A DNA stretch of 39,533 nt. Origin: a bacterium (GTDB lineage: Bacteria; Vulcanimicrobiota; Vulcanimicrobiia; Vulcanimicrobiales; Vulcanimicrobiaceae). The notes under the pieces were generated by a model. The model did not search any database. It saw only the letters and a program-made list of their open reading frames with translations, and was not told where the DNA came from. Shown piece after piece: positions 25,080 to 34,461 of this stretch; within the stretch, counting starts at the first letter, position 1, and every line of letters begins with the position of its first letter. The position numbers and the translations under genes were made by a program. Location: assembly GCA_021845615.1 (NCBI GenBank), contig JAJZVP010000007.1:1-39533 (forward strand). The letters run 5' to 3'.

Positions 25080-25083
<4 letters not shown>
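23680..25083 (-). CDS. Dihydrolipoamide dehydrogenase-like FAD disulfide oxidoreductase
   Basis: 467 residues. The FAD motif VIGAGSGGYAAARTA is at 11-25. The redox disulfide is Cys44-Cys49 in GGLCILRGCMPSK. The NAD(P) site is VLGGGYVGCELGQF and the second FAD motif is IFAVGDVTGEYLL. The C-terminal base pair lies in HLHPTLAEIW (His440 and Glu445). This is the class I pyridine-nucleotide disulfide oxidoreductase family (Lpd, glutathione reductase, mercuric reductase). The CILRGC spacing differs in side chains from classic CLNVGC of Lpd. No E1 or E2 dehydrogenase subunit or lipoyl domain lies nearby, so the substrate is uncertain. It overlaps glpX by 4 bases. Confidence 0.85.
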
Positions 25084-26045
<962 letters not shown>

Positions 26046-26071
26046 CCGCCTCAGGCTACAAGGGAAGCGGA
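26046..26071. promoter_or_regulatory. Very short divergent spacer between glpX and the PIG-V-like gene
   Basis: Only 26 bases separate the predicted start codons of two divergent genes. Any promoter must therefore reach into the coding sequence of the opposite gene, or one start is annotated too far upstream. Internal starts exist for glpX (ATG at 26018). The spacer holds only the two ribosome-binding regions. No promoter motif is convincing. Confidence 0.35.
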
Positions 26072-27610
26072 GTGAATCCTTTAACTTCCCCCGGCGTGTC
26101 CGTACGTCAACCCGTCGCCGCAACGCCCAGCGCTCATCCCGCCCACCGCGCATTCGAAGGAGGCCTTCCTGCCCTCCTCATCGTGGCGCTCGCGGGAGGC
26201 ACCCTCGGCTTCTTTCTCTGGCAGAGTTGGAGCGCCCCGCACCTCGGCTCGGCGCTCGGCGAGATCGCCTTCATCGGATTGCCGCTCCTCGGTGCCGCGT
26301 TCTCGCTCGCGCTCTGGCTCGAGTACGCTCGCTACTTCAGCGCTCGCGCCGGCGTCACGTTCGCGAAATCGCTCCGTCACGACGCCATTACCTGGGCGCC
26401 CTTTCTGTTGCTCTGGGCGACCTATATCCTGCCCCCAAATCTCGCGACCGGATCGCGCCTGCTCGTGCTCGGCGCGATCCTCTTCGCCATTCTCAAAGTC
26501 CTCATTGCGGCGCGTTTCAATCAGACCGTCCGTGAAGTGTTGCTCGATTTCGTCGCGACGCGAGTCGCGATCATCGTCATCGCCGAGCTCGCCGCCGTCA
26601 TCATCGGCCAGCGCCCCGGGCAGCACGTGAGCGAATCCTCGCAATTGCTGCTCGCGGTCTGGGGACGATGGGATGCCGTCCACTATCTCAACATCGCAAC
26701 ACGCGGCTATCAAGGCACGGAGATGGCGTTTTTCCCACTCTATCCCATGATGATCCGCGCGCTCGGAATCCTCGTCGGCAATCACCTCGTCGCGGGATTG
26801 CTCATCTCGAACGCCTGTTTCTTCTTCGCCCTCTTGTTTCTTTATAAATTGCTCGAGCGGGAATTCGACCGTACCGTCGCTCGGCGCGCGATCTTCTACG
26901 TCTCGATCTTTCCCTCGGCGGTATTTTTCTCGGCGGTCTACACCGAGTCGCTTTTCTTCATGCTCACCGTCGCCACGTTCTTCTACCTCCGCCGTCGGCG
27001 CTGGCTCTTGGCCGGCACGATCGGTTTTTTTGCCGCGATGACGCGCGTGGAAGGGATCTTGTTGCTCGTCCCCTTCGCGCTGGAGTGGTATGCGGTCTAT
27101 CGCAACCGGCTCCTCGAAAACATTCGCTCGCTGCTGCCGGCGGCATTGATCGGCGCCGGTCTCGCGCTCTATATGGCCTACCTCTGGGTCGTCACCGGCG
27201 ATCCGCTCTTTTTCTCGCACGTTCAGGCGCATTGGAATCGACACCTCGCCCCACCCTGGGTGAGCGTGACGAACTCCATCCTCGCGATCGCGCACGCGCA
27301 TTCCGGCGCGGCGGTCGCGAATCAGGCGCTCGAACTGAGTTTCACCGCGCTCATGGTCGCCGTGCTGATTTTCGGATGGAAGCGTCTGCGCCCGTCCTAT
27401 ATCGCCTACATGGCGCTCTCGGTGCTGATACCGATGTCCACCTCGAGCCTCATGAGCATGCCGCGCTTCGCGCTCGTCCTCTTTCCGCTCTTCGCCATCC
27501 TCGCGCGATGGGGCGACCGCCCGTGGGTCAACAACCTCATCCTCGCCTTTTCCCTCCCGTTGTTAGGGCTTTTCACCGTTCTCTTCGCCGATTGGTATTG
27601 GGTTGCATAG
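26072..27610 (+). CDS. PIG-V/Gpi18-like membrane mannosyltransferase family protein
   Basis: 512 residues from GTG at 26072. It is very hydrophobic with about 11 to 12 predicted membrane segments. The family pattern of GT-C enzymes related to Gpi18/PIG-V is clear: GRWDAVHYLNIATRGYQG (about 203-220) with the WD and HY residues, AFFPLYPMMIRALG, and FPSAVFFSAVYTESLFF. The GT-C fold uses a polyprenyl-phosphate-linked sugar on the outer face of the membrane. The acceptor is unknown. It is co-transcribed with a GtrA-like protein (8-base overlap) and a second GT-C enzyme, so the three probably decorate one surface polymer, lipid or exported protein. Confidence 0.82.
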   Translation: MNPLTSPGVSVRQPVAATPSAHPAHRAFEGGLPALLIVALAGGTLGFFLWQSWSAPHLGSALGEIAFIGLPLLGAAFSLALWLEYARYFSARAGVTFAKSLRHDAITWAPFLLLWATYILPPNLATGSRLLVLGAILFAILKVLIAARFNQTVREVLLDFVATRVAIIVIAELAAVIIGQRPGQHVSESSQLLLAVWGRWDAVHYLNIATRGYQGTEMAFFPLYPMMIRALGILVGNHLVAGLLISNACFFFALLFLYKLLEREFDRTVARRAIFYVSIFPSAVFFSAVYTESLFFMLTVATFFYLRRRRWLLAGTIGFFAAMTRVEGILLLVPFALEWYAVYRNRLLENIRSLLPAALIGAGLALYMAYLWVVTGDPLFFSHVQAHWNRHLAPPWVSVTNSILAIAHAHSGAAVANQALELSFTALMVAVLIFGWKRLRPSYIAYMALSVLIPMSTSSLMSMPRFALVLFPLFAILARWGDRPWVNNLILAFSLPLLGLFTVLFADWYWVA

Positions 27611-28034
27611 TATCGTTCAGAGCGTCGCGAATCGCCGCGGCGTCCGTCAATTCACGAAGTTCGCGATCGTCGGCCTCTCCGGGACGATTCTCAATTTCAT
27701 CCTCTTCACATTGCTGCAGCGAGTCGTCCCCAATCACGACCAGGCGCTCCCCTACGCGATCATCTACTCCATCGCGTTCATGGCCGGCGGCGTTTCCAAT
27801 TACGTCCTGAATCGCCGCTGGACGTTTCGATCCGAGGCGAACGCGGTACGCGAAGGGGTGCAGTTCCTTACCGTCTCCGCGCTCGCGCTGATCGTCGGGC
27901 TCGGCGTCGCACCCCTGACCAAACCGTTTTTCGGCAATCACTACGGACACCGAACCTGGCTGGTCGGCACCGTCGCCGGTATTTTCGTGAATTTCTTCGT
28001 CAATAAGTACTGGACGTTCCGGCACACGCGGTGA
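27603..28034 (+). CDS. GtrA-family membrane protein
   Basis: 143 residues from a TTG at 27603, inside the end of the previous gene. Four transmembrane helices, with the GtrA pattern FTKFAIVGLSGTILNFILF at the start, NYVLNRRWTFRS in the middle and NFFVNKYWTFRHTR at the end. The GtrA family is thought to help move or present undecaprenyl- or decaprenyl-phosphate sugars across the membrane. In context it would feed the two flanking GT-C glycosyltransferases with lipid-linked sugar donor. Its stop overlaps the next GTG by 4 bases (GTGA). The gene is full length for the family. Confidence 0.88.
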   Translation: MHSIVQSVANRRGVRQFTKFAIVGLSGTILNFILFTLLQRVVPNHDQALPYAIIYSIAFMAGGVSNYVLNRRWTFRSEANAVREGVQFLTVSALALIVGLGVAPLTKPFFGNHYGHRTWLVGTVAGIFVNFFVNKYWTFRHTR

Positions 28035-29626
28035 GGTCGTTCCGCTTTCTCCTCATCGCGATCTGCGTCTTCGGCGCGGCGCTACGATTGCACGGCATTC
28101 ACAACCCGATTCTCGACCACCCGAATTGGCGGCAGGGCGATACGGCGAACATCGCGCGAAATTTCTACCGCCTCAACGGAAACATTCTCTATCCACAGAC
28201 CAACTACGACGGCCCGCCCCCGCATTACGTCGAGTTGGAACTACAGATCGTCCCCTATCTCGCCGCCTCGCTCTATCATTTCTTCGGCATCCATCCGATC
28301 TTCGGACGGCTGCTGACGCTGGGCTTCAGCGTCGCGACGATCGCCGTCCTCGGGCTCTTCGGGCGCTGGCTCTTCGAGGACGCGCTCGCCGGGCTCATCG
28401 CGGCGCTCGCATACGCGATCTTCCCCGGGAGTATCTATTACGGGCGCACCTTTACGCCCGATGCGACGATGGTCTTTTTCCTCACCGCCGCGCTCTACGC
28501 CGTCTCACGCTTGCTGCTCGAGGATCTCGCCGTCGAGCCGCGGCGGCTCGCGCGGGCGGCGGGGCTGACGACGCTCGCGCTCCTCGCCAAACCCGTCGCC
28601 CTCGCGGGGCTTCTCGGCGCGCTGGGGCCGCTCGTCGAACGACTCCGCGCAAAGCATCCGATCCGTCCGACCGCGCTCGTCGTTCTCGCGTTCGTCCCGC
28701 TCGCGATTCTGGAGATGTACGACCATGCGGTGCGCGGGCACGCCCAGTGGCTCTGGGCGAGCGCGATCCTCTCGAAGCACGTCATCCCGCATCTGCTCGC
28801 CTCGTTGAGCTCGCTCCACGGTTTTGCGTGGCAGGTCAAACACGCGGCATACGGGTTCAATCTCTTTCGCGTGACGATGCTCGGAACGATCGGGAGCATC
28901 GTCACGCTCGCCTCGCTCTTCGCGCTCCCACGCGTGCGGACGCGCTCGCGACTGCTGCTCCCACTCTGGTTTTTCGGCGCGGCGCTCTATACGTACGCCG
29001 TCATCGCCGTCGAACGCGTCGACTACTATCTCTTCTTGCTCCTCCCGGCATGCGCGCTCGCCATCGGCGCGGGTGCGATCTGGGTGCGCGATCGCTTTGG
29101 AAACGAACGCCGTAGTTCCGTCGCGCTCGCGATCGGCGGCACGCTGCTCGGCGCCGTGATGCTCGTCGGCGGCCTTACGGCGATCGCCCCCTATTACCGC
29201 TACAGCAAAGTGGCCTACCGCAATTCCGTCGCACTCGATCGCGCCTTGCCGCGCAACGCCTTACCCGTGATCGCGCATTACGGCCCCGACATTTTTTACT
29301 ATATGGATCGCTTCGGGTGGGAGGAAGACCCGTACCTCTGGACGCCGTTCGACGAAGAGAGCGCGATCGCCAAAGGTTCGCGATATTTCATCTCGATTGA
29401 GGACGCGCGTTTTCGTAAAAATCTCGAGCTCTGTGCGTGGATGTCACGCTTCCCGCGCGTCCGCTTTCCGGGCGTCAGCTGGCCGGTCTATCACACCTCG
29501 CTCCGAGCGATTCTCCCGGGCGCGCACCGGCGGTGGCGCGCATTCCGCCGCGCCGAGCGCGCCGGCAACGGGCGCGCCTTCCTCACGGCGCACGGCCTCT
29601 GCCTCCTCCACTCAGGGAAGGGGTAG
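28031..29626 (+). CDS. ArnT/PMT-like membrane glycosyltransferase (GT-C)
   Basis: 531 residues from GTG at 28031. Features of the PMT_2/ArnT group are an N-terminal membrane helix followed by the catalytic loop HPNWRQGDTANIARNFYRLN (38-57) with a conserved acidic residue, the RTFTPDATMVFFLTAALYA segment after the second helix pair, and about ten membrane helices in the first 390 residues. The C-terminal 140 residues form a soluble domain (HYGPDIFYYMDRFGW). It should transfer a sugar from a polyprenyl-phosphate carrier to a lipid or protein outside the membrane. The 3' end overlaps the convergent TPR lipoprotein gene by 15 bases. Confidence 0.83.
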   Translation: MRSFRFLLIAICVFGAALRLHGIHNPILDHPNWRQGDTANIARNFYRLNGNILYPQTNYDGPPPHYVELELQIVPYLAASLYHFFGIHPIFGRLLTLGFSVATIAVLGLFGRWLFEDALAGLIAALAYAIFPGSIYYGRTFTPDATMVFFLTAALYAVSRLLLEDLAVEPRRLARAAGLTTLALLAKPVALAGLLGALGPLVERLRAKHPIRPTALVVLAFVPLAILEMYDHAVRGHAQWLWASAILSKHVIPHLLASLSSLHGFAWQVKHAAYGFNLFRVTMLGTIGSIVTLASLFALPRVRTRSRLLLPLWFFGAALYTYAVIAVERVDYYLFLLLPACALAIGAGAIWVRDRFGNERRSSVALAIGGTLLGAVMLVGGLTAIAPYYRYSKVAYRNSVALDRALPRNALPVIAHYGPDIFYYMDRFGWEEDPYLWTPFDEESAIAKGSRYFISIEDARFRKNLELCAWMSRFPRVRFPGVSWPVYHTSLRAILPGAHRRWRAFRRAERAGNGRAFLTAHGLCLLHSGKG

Positions 29627-30283
29627 GAGCGAGGCCCCTCCGATATTCGACGAGCTCGCGCCGGCAGCGTTGGGGACCCCCGAACTGACCAACTGCCGAT
29701 ACGCGATCAATCGATTGGTATTCCGCGCGACGTCGAGTTCGAGTTCGTACGAAGCCTTGATCGCCGAGGTCAGGTCGGCGGTATCGTAGGTGTACGAAAA
29801 GCGATGGAGGTTGCGCAGGATCGCCTTATTGGCGATATCGAGCTGCGTGTAGGCTTCTAAAATGCGCCGCGCCGCGCTCCGGTAGGTCGGATAATTCGAA
29901 CTGACGATGCTCTGCTTGAGGCTCGCGCTCTCGATCTCGGCGCGCAGCGCTTGCAAGCGCAGGTTCTTCGGTTCGATGCGCTCGGCTTCGCGGATCGTTC
30001 CCAACGCGCCCTGAAGATCCCCGAGGGTGTATTGTTTGTGCGCTAAATCGGCGGCGGCGGCGACGTAGCCCGCGCGTACCGTGGCGTCGTGAGGATCGAT
30101 CTTCAGCGCGAGGCGATAGGAGAGTTCGGCGCCGCGCACGTCCCCACGCGCGAGCGCGATGCGCCCTTGGTGAACGCGCGTCTGCGCGATCCACGAAGCG
30201 ACCGAGTGTGCGCATCCGGAGAGCGCAAGCAGCGCTCCCACGAGTGCGAACGAGCGAAGGCTAGAAGTGAACGTGGACGGCAA
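29612..30283 (-). CDS. TPR-containing lipoprotein, function unknown
   Basis: 223 residues. The lipoprotein signal LVGALLALSGC has Cys24. The next 90 residues are helical pairs with TPR-like spacing: HQGRIALARGDVRGAELSYRLALKIDPHDATVRAGY, then AHKQYTLGDLQGALGTIREAERIEP (given by segment). The last third is helical with a coiled look and ends in a Ser/Gly/Pro tail. TPR lipoproteins usually act as docking parts at the membrane. It is last in a leftward operon after an Amj-type lipid II flippase, with a 23-base overlap. A link to cell-wall assembly is an inference from that context. Confidence 0.72.
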   Translation of the reverse strand: MPSTFTSSLRSFALVGALLALSGCAHSVASWIAQTRVHQGRIALARGDVRGAELSYRLALKIDPHDATVRAGYVAAAADLAHKQYTLGDLQGALGTIREAERIEPKNLRLQALRAEIESASLKQSIVSSNYPTYRSAARRILEAYTQLDIANKAILRNLHRFSYTYDTADLTSAIKASYELELDVARNTNRLIAYRQLVSSGVPNAAGASSSNIGGASLLPLP

Positions 30284-31145
30284 GGCGGGCTACCTCCTCG
30301 ATCAAAAGCGCTGCGGGCACGAAGAGCAATTGCGAGAGTATCGTACCGAGAATCGCGGTCAGCGACAAGTAGAAAACCATCGAACGGACCTCGCCGATGC
30401 TCCGCTTCCCGTGGATCGCCTGATCGGTAATCATCGAAGAGGTCGGATCGACGAAGAGCGTAAAGGCGATCGTTCCGATGCCGTTGACGACGCCCGAGAG
30501 ACTGATCGCGGTGCGCGAGACCGCCGGATCGAGCACCGAAGCGAGAAACGCGCCCTGAACGCCGATCGCATAGACCGCCATCACCAGGATGTTGAAGATC
30601 AACATCCGGCGCGGCAACTGCCGCCATTTGAACGCGCGTAATTGCGCGAGCGTCGGTAGGTGCTCGGCGCGCAATACTTCGAAGAAAATTCGCGGGTGTA
30701 ACAGACGCGCGACGGCGTGCGGCACCGAACCGCGCGCCTCGAACGAAGCGACGCCGCGGCGGAACAGGTAGGCGAACATCGGAAGGAAGAGCGCGAAGAC
30801 GATCATGCCGAAGGTCCCGGCGAGCACGATCAACCGCAACTGCAGTTCGAAGGTATGCTGCCATACGGTCAGCGTTGCGGGATCGTTCCGATAATGGACC
30901 ACCGCGTGCCCGGCCGTATCGGAGAGCGGGCCGATAAAAAACGCCGAGAAGAGATTCGCGAGTCGGCCGGTCGTCACGAAGAGATTGAAGAGCGAGATCG
31001 AGGTGGCGATCCGTTTGGTTTGAACGCCGGCGAGGCGAGCGGCGTACGCGCCGATCGTCACTCCCTGCACGATGAACGTAATCACCATCGCTCCCCAGAG
31101 TTTTCCGGAGAACAGGTGCGGGAGCAGCGGAAAGCTATGCGCCAT
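30261..31145 (-). CDS. amj: Lipid II flippase, Amj family
   Basis: 294 residues with about six to seven membrane helices. The opening IVQGVTIGAYAARLAGVQTKRIATSISLFNLFVTTGRLANLF (in segments) has the arrangement I associate with the Bacillus Amj (YdaH) family: a VRTxGVxTxRIAxxxxLFNxxVxxxRxAN core. Amj flips lipid II across the membrane for peptidoglycan synthesis and can replace MurJ. The recognition rests on pattern memory, so an unrelated DUF-type membrane protein is possible. It overlaps the M16 protease gene by 11 bases and the TPR lipoprotein gene by 23 bases. No murJ is in the window. Confidence 0.7.
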   Translation of the reverse strand: MAHSFPLLPHLFSGKLWGAMVITFIVQGVTIGAYAARLAGVQTKRIATSISLFNLFVTTGRLANLFSAFFIGPLSDTAGHAVVHYRNDPATLTVWQHTFELQLRLIVLAGTFGMIVFALFLPMFAYLFRRGVASFEARGSVPHAVARLLHPRIFFEVLRAEHLPTLAQLRAFKWRQLPRRMLIFNILVMAVYAIGVQGAFLASVLDPAVSRTAISLSGVVNGIGTIAFTLFVDPTSSMITDQAIHGKRSIGEVRSMVFYLSLTAILGTILSQLLFVPAALLIEEVARLAVHVHF

Positions 31146-32391
31146 GCGCTCCCCAGCCGATCTCGGCGGCGGTGGTCGGGCCGACTAATGCAAGGCTCCG
31201 GCGCTGCGGAGCGAACGCGAGGTTCGCGATCTCGAGCACGCCCTCGGCGGTTACCGCGTCGATGCGCGCCTCGATCTCCTCTTGCGGAATCTCGCGGCCG
31301 TGAACGAGCTCCTGGCGCCCGAGGCGCATCATACGGCTCGAGGTACTCTCCAACCCTAACGTCATGCTGCCCTTGAGGTGCTCCTTCGCGAGTCGCAACT
31401 CTTCGGCCGCGACGGGAACGCTCGCGAGGCGATCGACCTCATCGAGAATCGTATCGATGCAGGGCTGGGCGTTCTTCAGCGAGGTGCCGGCGTAGACCGC
31501 GAGGCTTCCCGCCTCGCGATAGGTGCTGCCGTAGGCGGTGATGGTGTAGACGAGGCCGCGCTTTTCGCGCACTTCCTGAAAGAGTCGACTCGACATACCG
31601 CCGCCGAGAATCGTTTGCGCGACCGAGAGCGCGAAGCGACGCTCGTCGCGCGCGCTCACGCAGGCTCCGCCGAGAACGAGATGGACCTGTTCGATCTCTT
31701 TGCTGCGACGGACGAGCGCGTGGCGAACGGCGGGAGCCTGCGCTGCGGGGAGTGCCGCCGTTCCCGTCTGCGCGCCGAGTGCGCGCTCGGCCAACGCGAC
31801 GATTTCGTCGTGATCGACGTTGCCGGCGGCACAGAGCACGACGGCGTTGGGCGCGTAGTGGGCGGCGAGGTGCGCGCGCAGATCGCTCGATTCGAGCGCT
31901 CCGACCGTCTCGGGAAAACCGATCGTCGGCGCACCGAGATCGGAGCCCTCCCAGAGTTGCTGCGAGAAGACTTCGTGCACGAGATCGTCGGGTGCGTCCT
32001 CGTACATCTTAATCTCTTCGAGGACGACGTTGCGTTCTTTGCGCAACTCCTCGGGATCGAAGAGTGAATGCGCGAGCATGTCGGAGAGCACGTCGATCGC
32101 TAACGGAACGTGTCGGTCGATCACCTTGGCGTAATAACAGGTCGTCTCTTTATCGGTAAATGCGTTGAGGTCGCCGCCGACCGAATCGAGCGCCTCGGCG
32201 ATCTCGCGCGCGCTGCGACGCTGCGTGCCCTTAAAGAGCATGTGTTCGACCATGTGCGAGATTCCGCGCAGGTGCGGTGGCTCGGCGCTCGATCCGACAT
32301 CGACCCAGAGGCCGATGCTCGCCGATCGCACCGAGGACATCGCCTCGGTAATGACGCGAACCCCGTTGCTGAGGACGGTCTTCTCACGCAT
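31135..32391 (-). CDS. M16 family zinc protease
   Basis: 418 residues, two homologous halves as in mitochondrial processing peptidase-like single-chain enzymes. The inverted zinc motif HMVEH is at 46-50 (His46, Glu49, His50) within RGISHMVEHMLFKGTQRRSA, and the distal ligand Glu126 lies in NVVLEEIKMYED. The second half carries the VREKRGLVYTITAYGSTYREAGSL segment typical of the family. It is a cytoplasmic or periplasmic processing peptidase by family; there is no signal peptide, so cytoplasmic here. Its stop overlaps the Amj-type gene by 11 bases and its start overlaps the unknown exported protein by 8 bases. Confidence 0.92.
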   Translation of the reverse strand: MREKTVLSNGVRVITEAMSSVRSASIGLWVDVGSSAEPPHLRGISHMVEHMLFKGTQRRSAREIAEALDSVGGDLNAFTDKETTCYYAKVIDRHVPLAIDVLSDMLAHSLFDPEELRKERNVVLEEIKMYEDAPDDLVHEVFSQQLWEGSDLGAPTIGFPETVGALESSDLRAHLAAHYAPNAVVLCAAGNVDHDEIVALAERALGAQTGTAALPAAQAPAVRHALVRRSKEIEQVHLVLGGACVSARDERRFALSVAQTILGGGMSSRLFQEVREKRGLVYTITAYGSTYREAGSLAVYAGTSLKNAQPCIDTILDEVDRLASVPVAAEELRLAKEHLKGSMTLGLESTSSRMMRLGRQELVHGREIPQEEIEARIDAVTAEGVLEIANLAFAPQRRSLALVGPTTAAEIGWGAHGA

Positions 32392-32986
32392 GGGTGGTGC
32401 CCCGTGCGAGCGCGCGCGCGACCCAATGGGGATCGACGACGATGCCCTCGCCGTCCTTCAGGCGCCGGGCGAGATGGGCGGCGCTTTCGCCGCGCCGAAC
32501 GCTCAGCGTCAAGACGTCGCGTTCGGTCGGCACCGCTTTATCGCCGGAGACGATCGCCCCCGGCGCGACCGGTATGGGAACGACGATCCAACAATCGACT
32601 TCGCGAATTTCGGGCGAGACCGCGAATGCGTTCTCCACTGCGGAGAGCAGTTCGCGGTCGAGCCTCGCTTCACTCACCGGGCCGTGAAATTTCTCTCCGG
32701 AGAAGCGAAGCCCCACGTAGGCGCGCTTCCCGAGACCCGAGGCGCGAATCTCCAACAGCTGGACAGGGAGCACGTGCGTGAAGAGACGCTCGCCGATCGC
32801 GACGGCGATGGCGCGCCGATTGCCGCGCGCGCGCGCAACGGCATCGATCTGCACGAGCGAGGGACGCACGGCTCTCGCCGCGAGTGCCGGAGCCGCGAGC
32901 GCCGACGCGAGGACGAGGGCGATTGCCGCGTACGGGGCGCTAGTACGAGGCGGCAACGTAGGCTCGTACCTTAGCGGGCTCTCCAC
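32384..32986 (-). CDS. Exported protein of unknown function
   Basis: 200 residues if read from the GTG at 32986, which overlaps the proS end by 47 bases. A TTG ten codons later (at 32956) with AAGG upstream is an alternative start. One N-terminal membrane segment or signal peptide (YAAIALVLASALAAPALA) precedes an alpha/beta domain with segments such as RAIAVAIGERLFTHVLPVQLLEIRASG, REVDCWIVVPIPVAPGAIVSGDKAV and TLSVRRGESAAHLARRL (given in parts). I recognise no family. It lies in an operon between proS and the M16 protease, with overlaps on both sides. Confidence 0.6.
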   Translation of the reverse strand: MESPLRYEPTLPPRTSAPYAAIALVLASALAAPALAARAVRPSLVQIDAVARARGNRRAIAVAIGERLFTHVLPVQLLEIRASGLGKRAYVGLRFSGEKFHGPVSEARLDRELLSAVENAFAVSPEIREVDCWIVVPIPVAPGAIVSGDKAVPTERDVLTLSVRRGESAAHLARRLKDGEGIVVDPHWVARALARGTTHA

Positions 32987-34397
32987 ACGCGACGCAGAGG
33001 CGCTCGTCGCCTTCCAGCGGCCGCAGAACGCGGGTCGTCGCCGAACACTCCGCCTTGATGTGCGCCTCGCACTCCGCGCGATCGCACCAGGCGATATCGA
33101 TCATTCCGGCGCGCGCGCGCGCCGCTTCGTAGAACGCCTCGCGCTCGGTGATGCGAACGATACGCGCGTCGAGCGCCTCCTTCGCTTGCCGATAGAGCGA
33201 CTCTTGAGCCTGCTCGAGCGATCGACGCAGCTCGCTTTCGAGGGCCTCGACCGAGACGCTGCGCGAGCGCTCGGCGGCACCCTTTTCGAGATCGCGCCGA
33301 ACGAGAACGACGCTGCCCGCATCGACGTCGCGCGGCCCGATTTCGATGCGTATCGGAACGCCGCGCATCTCCCACTCCGCATATTTCCAGCCCGGGGACT
33401 GGTCGCGATCGTCGACGCGCACGCGCATGCCGCTGCGTTTGAGTGCGGCGGCGAGCTCGCGAGCGCGCTCGACCGCGCGGCGGTCTTCACCGCGCACGAT
33501 CGGTATGAAGACCGCCTCGATCGGCGCGAGTTTCGGCGGAACGCGCAGCCCGCGGTCGTCGCCGTGCGCCATAATCATCGCCCCGAGCATGCGCCACGAG
33601 ACGCCCCACGAGGTGGTATGGGCGTGTTTGATCGCACCGTCGGCATCGGTAAACTGAATGTTGAAGGCGCGCGAAAAGTTTTGCCCGAGGTCGTGCGACG
33701 TGCCGGATTGCAACGCCTTGCCATCGGGCATCAGCGCCTCGATGCTGTAGGTCTCGATCGCACCGGGGAAACGTTCGCTCGCGCTCTTCGGGCCGGAGAG
33801 CACGGGAAGCGCGGCGACGTTGCGCGCGAACTCTTCGTAGACGCCGAGCATTTTCAGCGTCTCCGCGCGCGCTTCTTCGGCGGTTGCGTGAGCGGTGTGC
33901 CCCTCCTGCCAGAGAAACTCCATCGTGCGCAGGAACGGCCGCGTCGCTTTCTCCCAGCGTACGACGTTCGCCCATTGATTGATGAGGATCGGCAGGTCGC
34001 GATAGGATTCGACCCACTGCGCGTACATCGTTCCAATCGTCACCTCGGAGGTCGGGCGAATCGCGAGCCGCTCGGTGAGTTTTTCTCCGCCTCCATGCGT
34101 GACCCACGCAACTTCGGGCGCGAATCCTTCGACGTGCTCCGCTTCTTTCGTGAGTAAACTCTCGGGAATCAGCAGCGGGAAATAGGCGTTCTCGTGTCCG
34201 GTCGCTTTAAAGCGCGCGTCGAGTTCGCGTTGGAGATTCTCCCAGAGCCCGTACCCGTAGGGGCGCAGGACGACGCAGCCGCGTACGGGCGCGTACGAGA
34301 TGAGCTCGGCCTTCAGACAGACCGCGGTGTACCAAGCCGAGAGATCTTCGGATTTCGGCGGGATCGATTTGGGGAGCGCGACGGGAGCTTCGGACAT
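32940..34397 (-). CDS. proS: Prolyl-tRNA synthetase, archaeal/eukaryote-type (ProS type 3)
   Basis: 485 residues from the ATG at 34397; the reading frame is open to 34469 but that part overlaps the divergent gene. Class II motifs are GYGLWENLQRELDARFK (motif 1 area), NQWANVVRWEKATRPFLRTMEFLWQEGHT (motif 2, in parts) and SWRMLGAMIMAHGDDRGLRVPP (motif 3, in parts). The short form lacks the bacterial editing insertion. It keeps the extra C-terminal zinc-like domain with Cys pairs (WCDRAEC, LCVACG) and the terminal Tyr. This type occurs in archaea, eukaryotes and some bacteria such as Mycoplasma, Thermus and Deinococcus. Active-site segments look complete. It heads the leftward operon that ends with the TPR lipoprotein. 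Confidence 0.95.
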   Translation of the reverse strand: MSEAPVALPKSIPPKSEDLSAWYTAVCLKAELISYAPVRGCVVLRPYGYGLWENLQRELDARFKATGHENAYFPLLIPESLLTKEAEHVEGFAPEVAWVTHGGGEKLTERLAIRPTSEVTIGTMYAQWVESYRDLPILINQWANVVRWEKATRPFLRTMEFLWQEGHTAHATAEEARAETLKMLGVYEEFARNVAALPVLSGPKSASERFPGAIETYSIEALMPDGKALQSGTSHDLGQNFSRAFNIQFTDADGAIKHAHTTSWGVSWRMLGAMIMAHGDDRGLRVPPKLAPIEAVFIPIVRGEDRRAVERARELAAALKRSGMRVRVDDRDQSPGWKYAEWEMRGVPIRIEIGPRDVDAGSVVLVRRDLEKGAAERSRSVSVEALESELRRSLEQAQESLYRQAKEALDARIVRITEREAFYEAARARAGMIDIAWCDRAECEAHIKAECSATTRVLRPLEGDERLCVACGEPAKVRAYVAASY

Positions 34398-34461
34398 AAG
34401 CGCACCGGGTTCGCTCGCTTTGGCGGGGCCGCCTGCGCGCCGGCGCGAAGCCGAGCGAGCG
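34398..34461. promoter_or_regulatory. Divergent proS / cobalamin adenosyltransferase promoter region with nested repeats
   Basis: The 64-base spacer holds a nine-base inverted repeat TCGCTCGCT/AGCGAGCGA at 34411-34419 and 34454-34462. Inside it lies a perfect 12-base palindrome CGCGCCGGCGCG at 34436-34447. The right arm ends on the first base of the downstream ATG. The whole is too short for a cobalamin riboswitch. A repressor operator or a stem that masks the start codon are possible. No promoter boxes are clear. Confidence 0.35.

Noticed and set aside
26081-27301. Open frame antisense to the PIG-V-like gene
   Set aside because: Very charged Glu/Arg/Asp-rich product, the mirror of hydrophobic membrane codons; no motif.
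34398-34461. Cobalamin riboswitch before the adenosyltransferase gene
   Set aside because: The spacer is only 64 bases, far too short for the class, and no B12-box-like sequence is visible.
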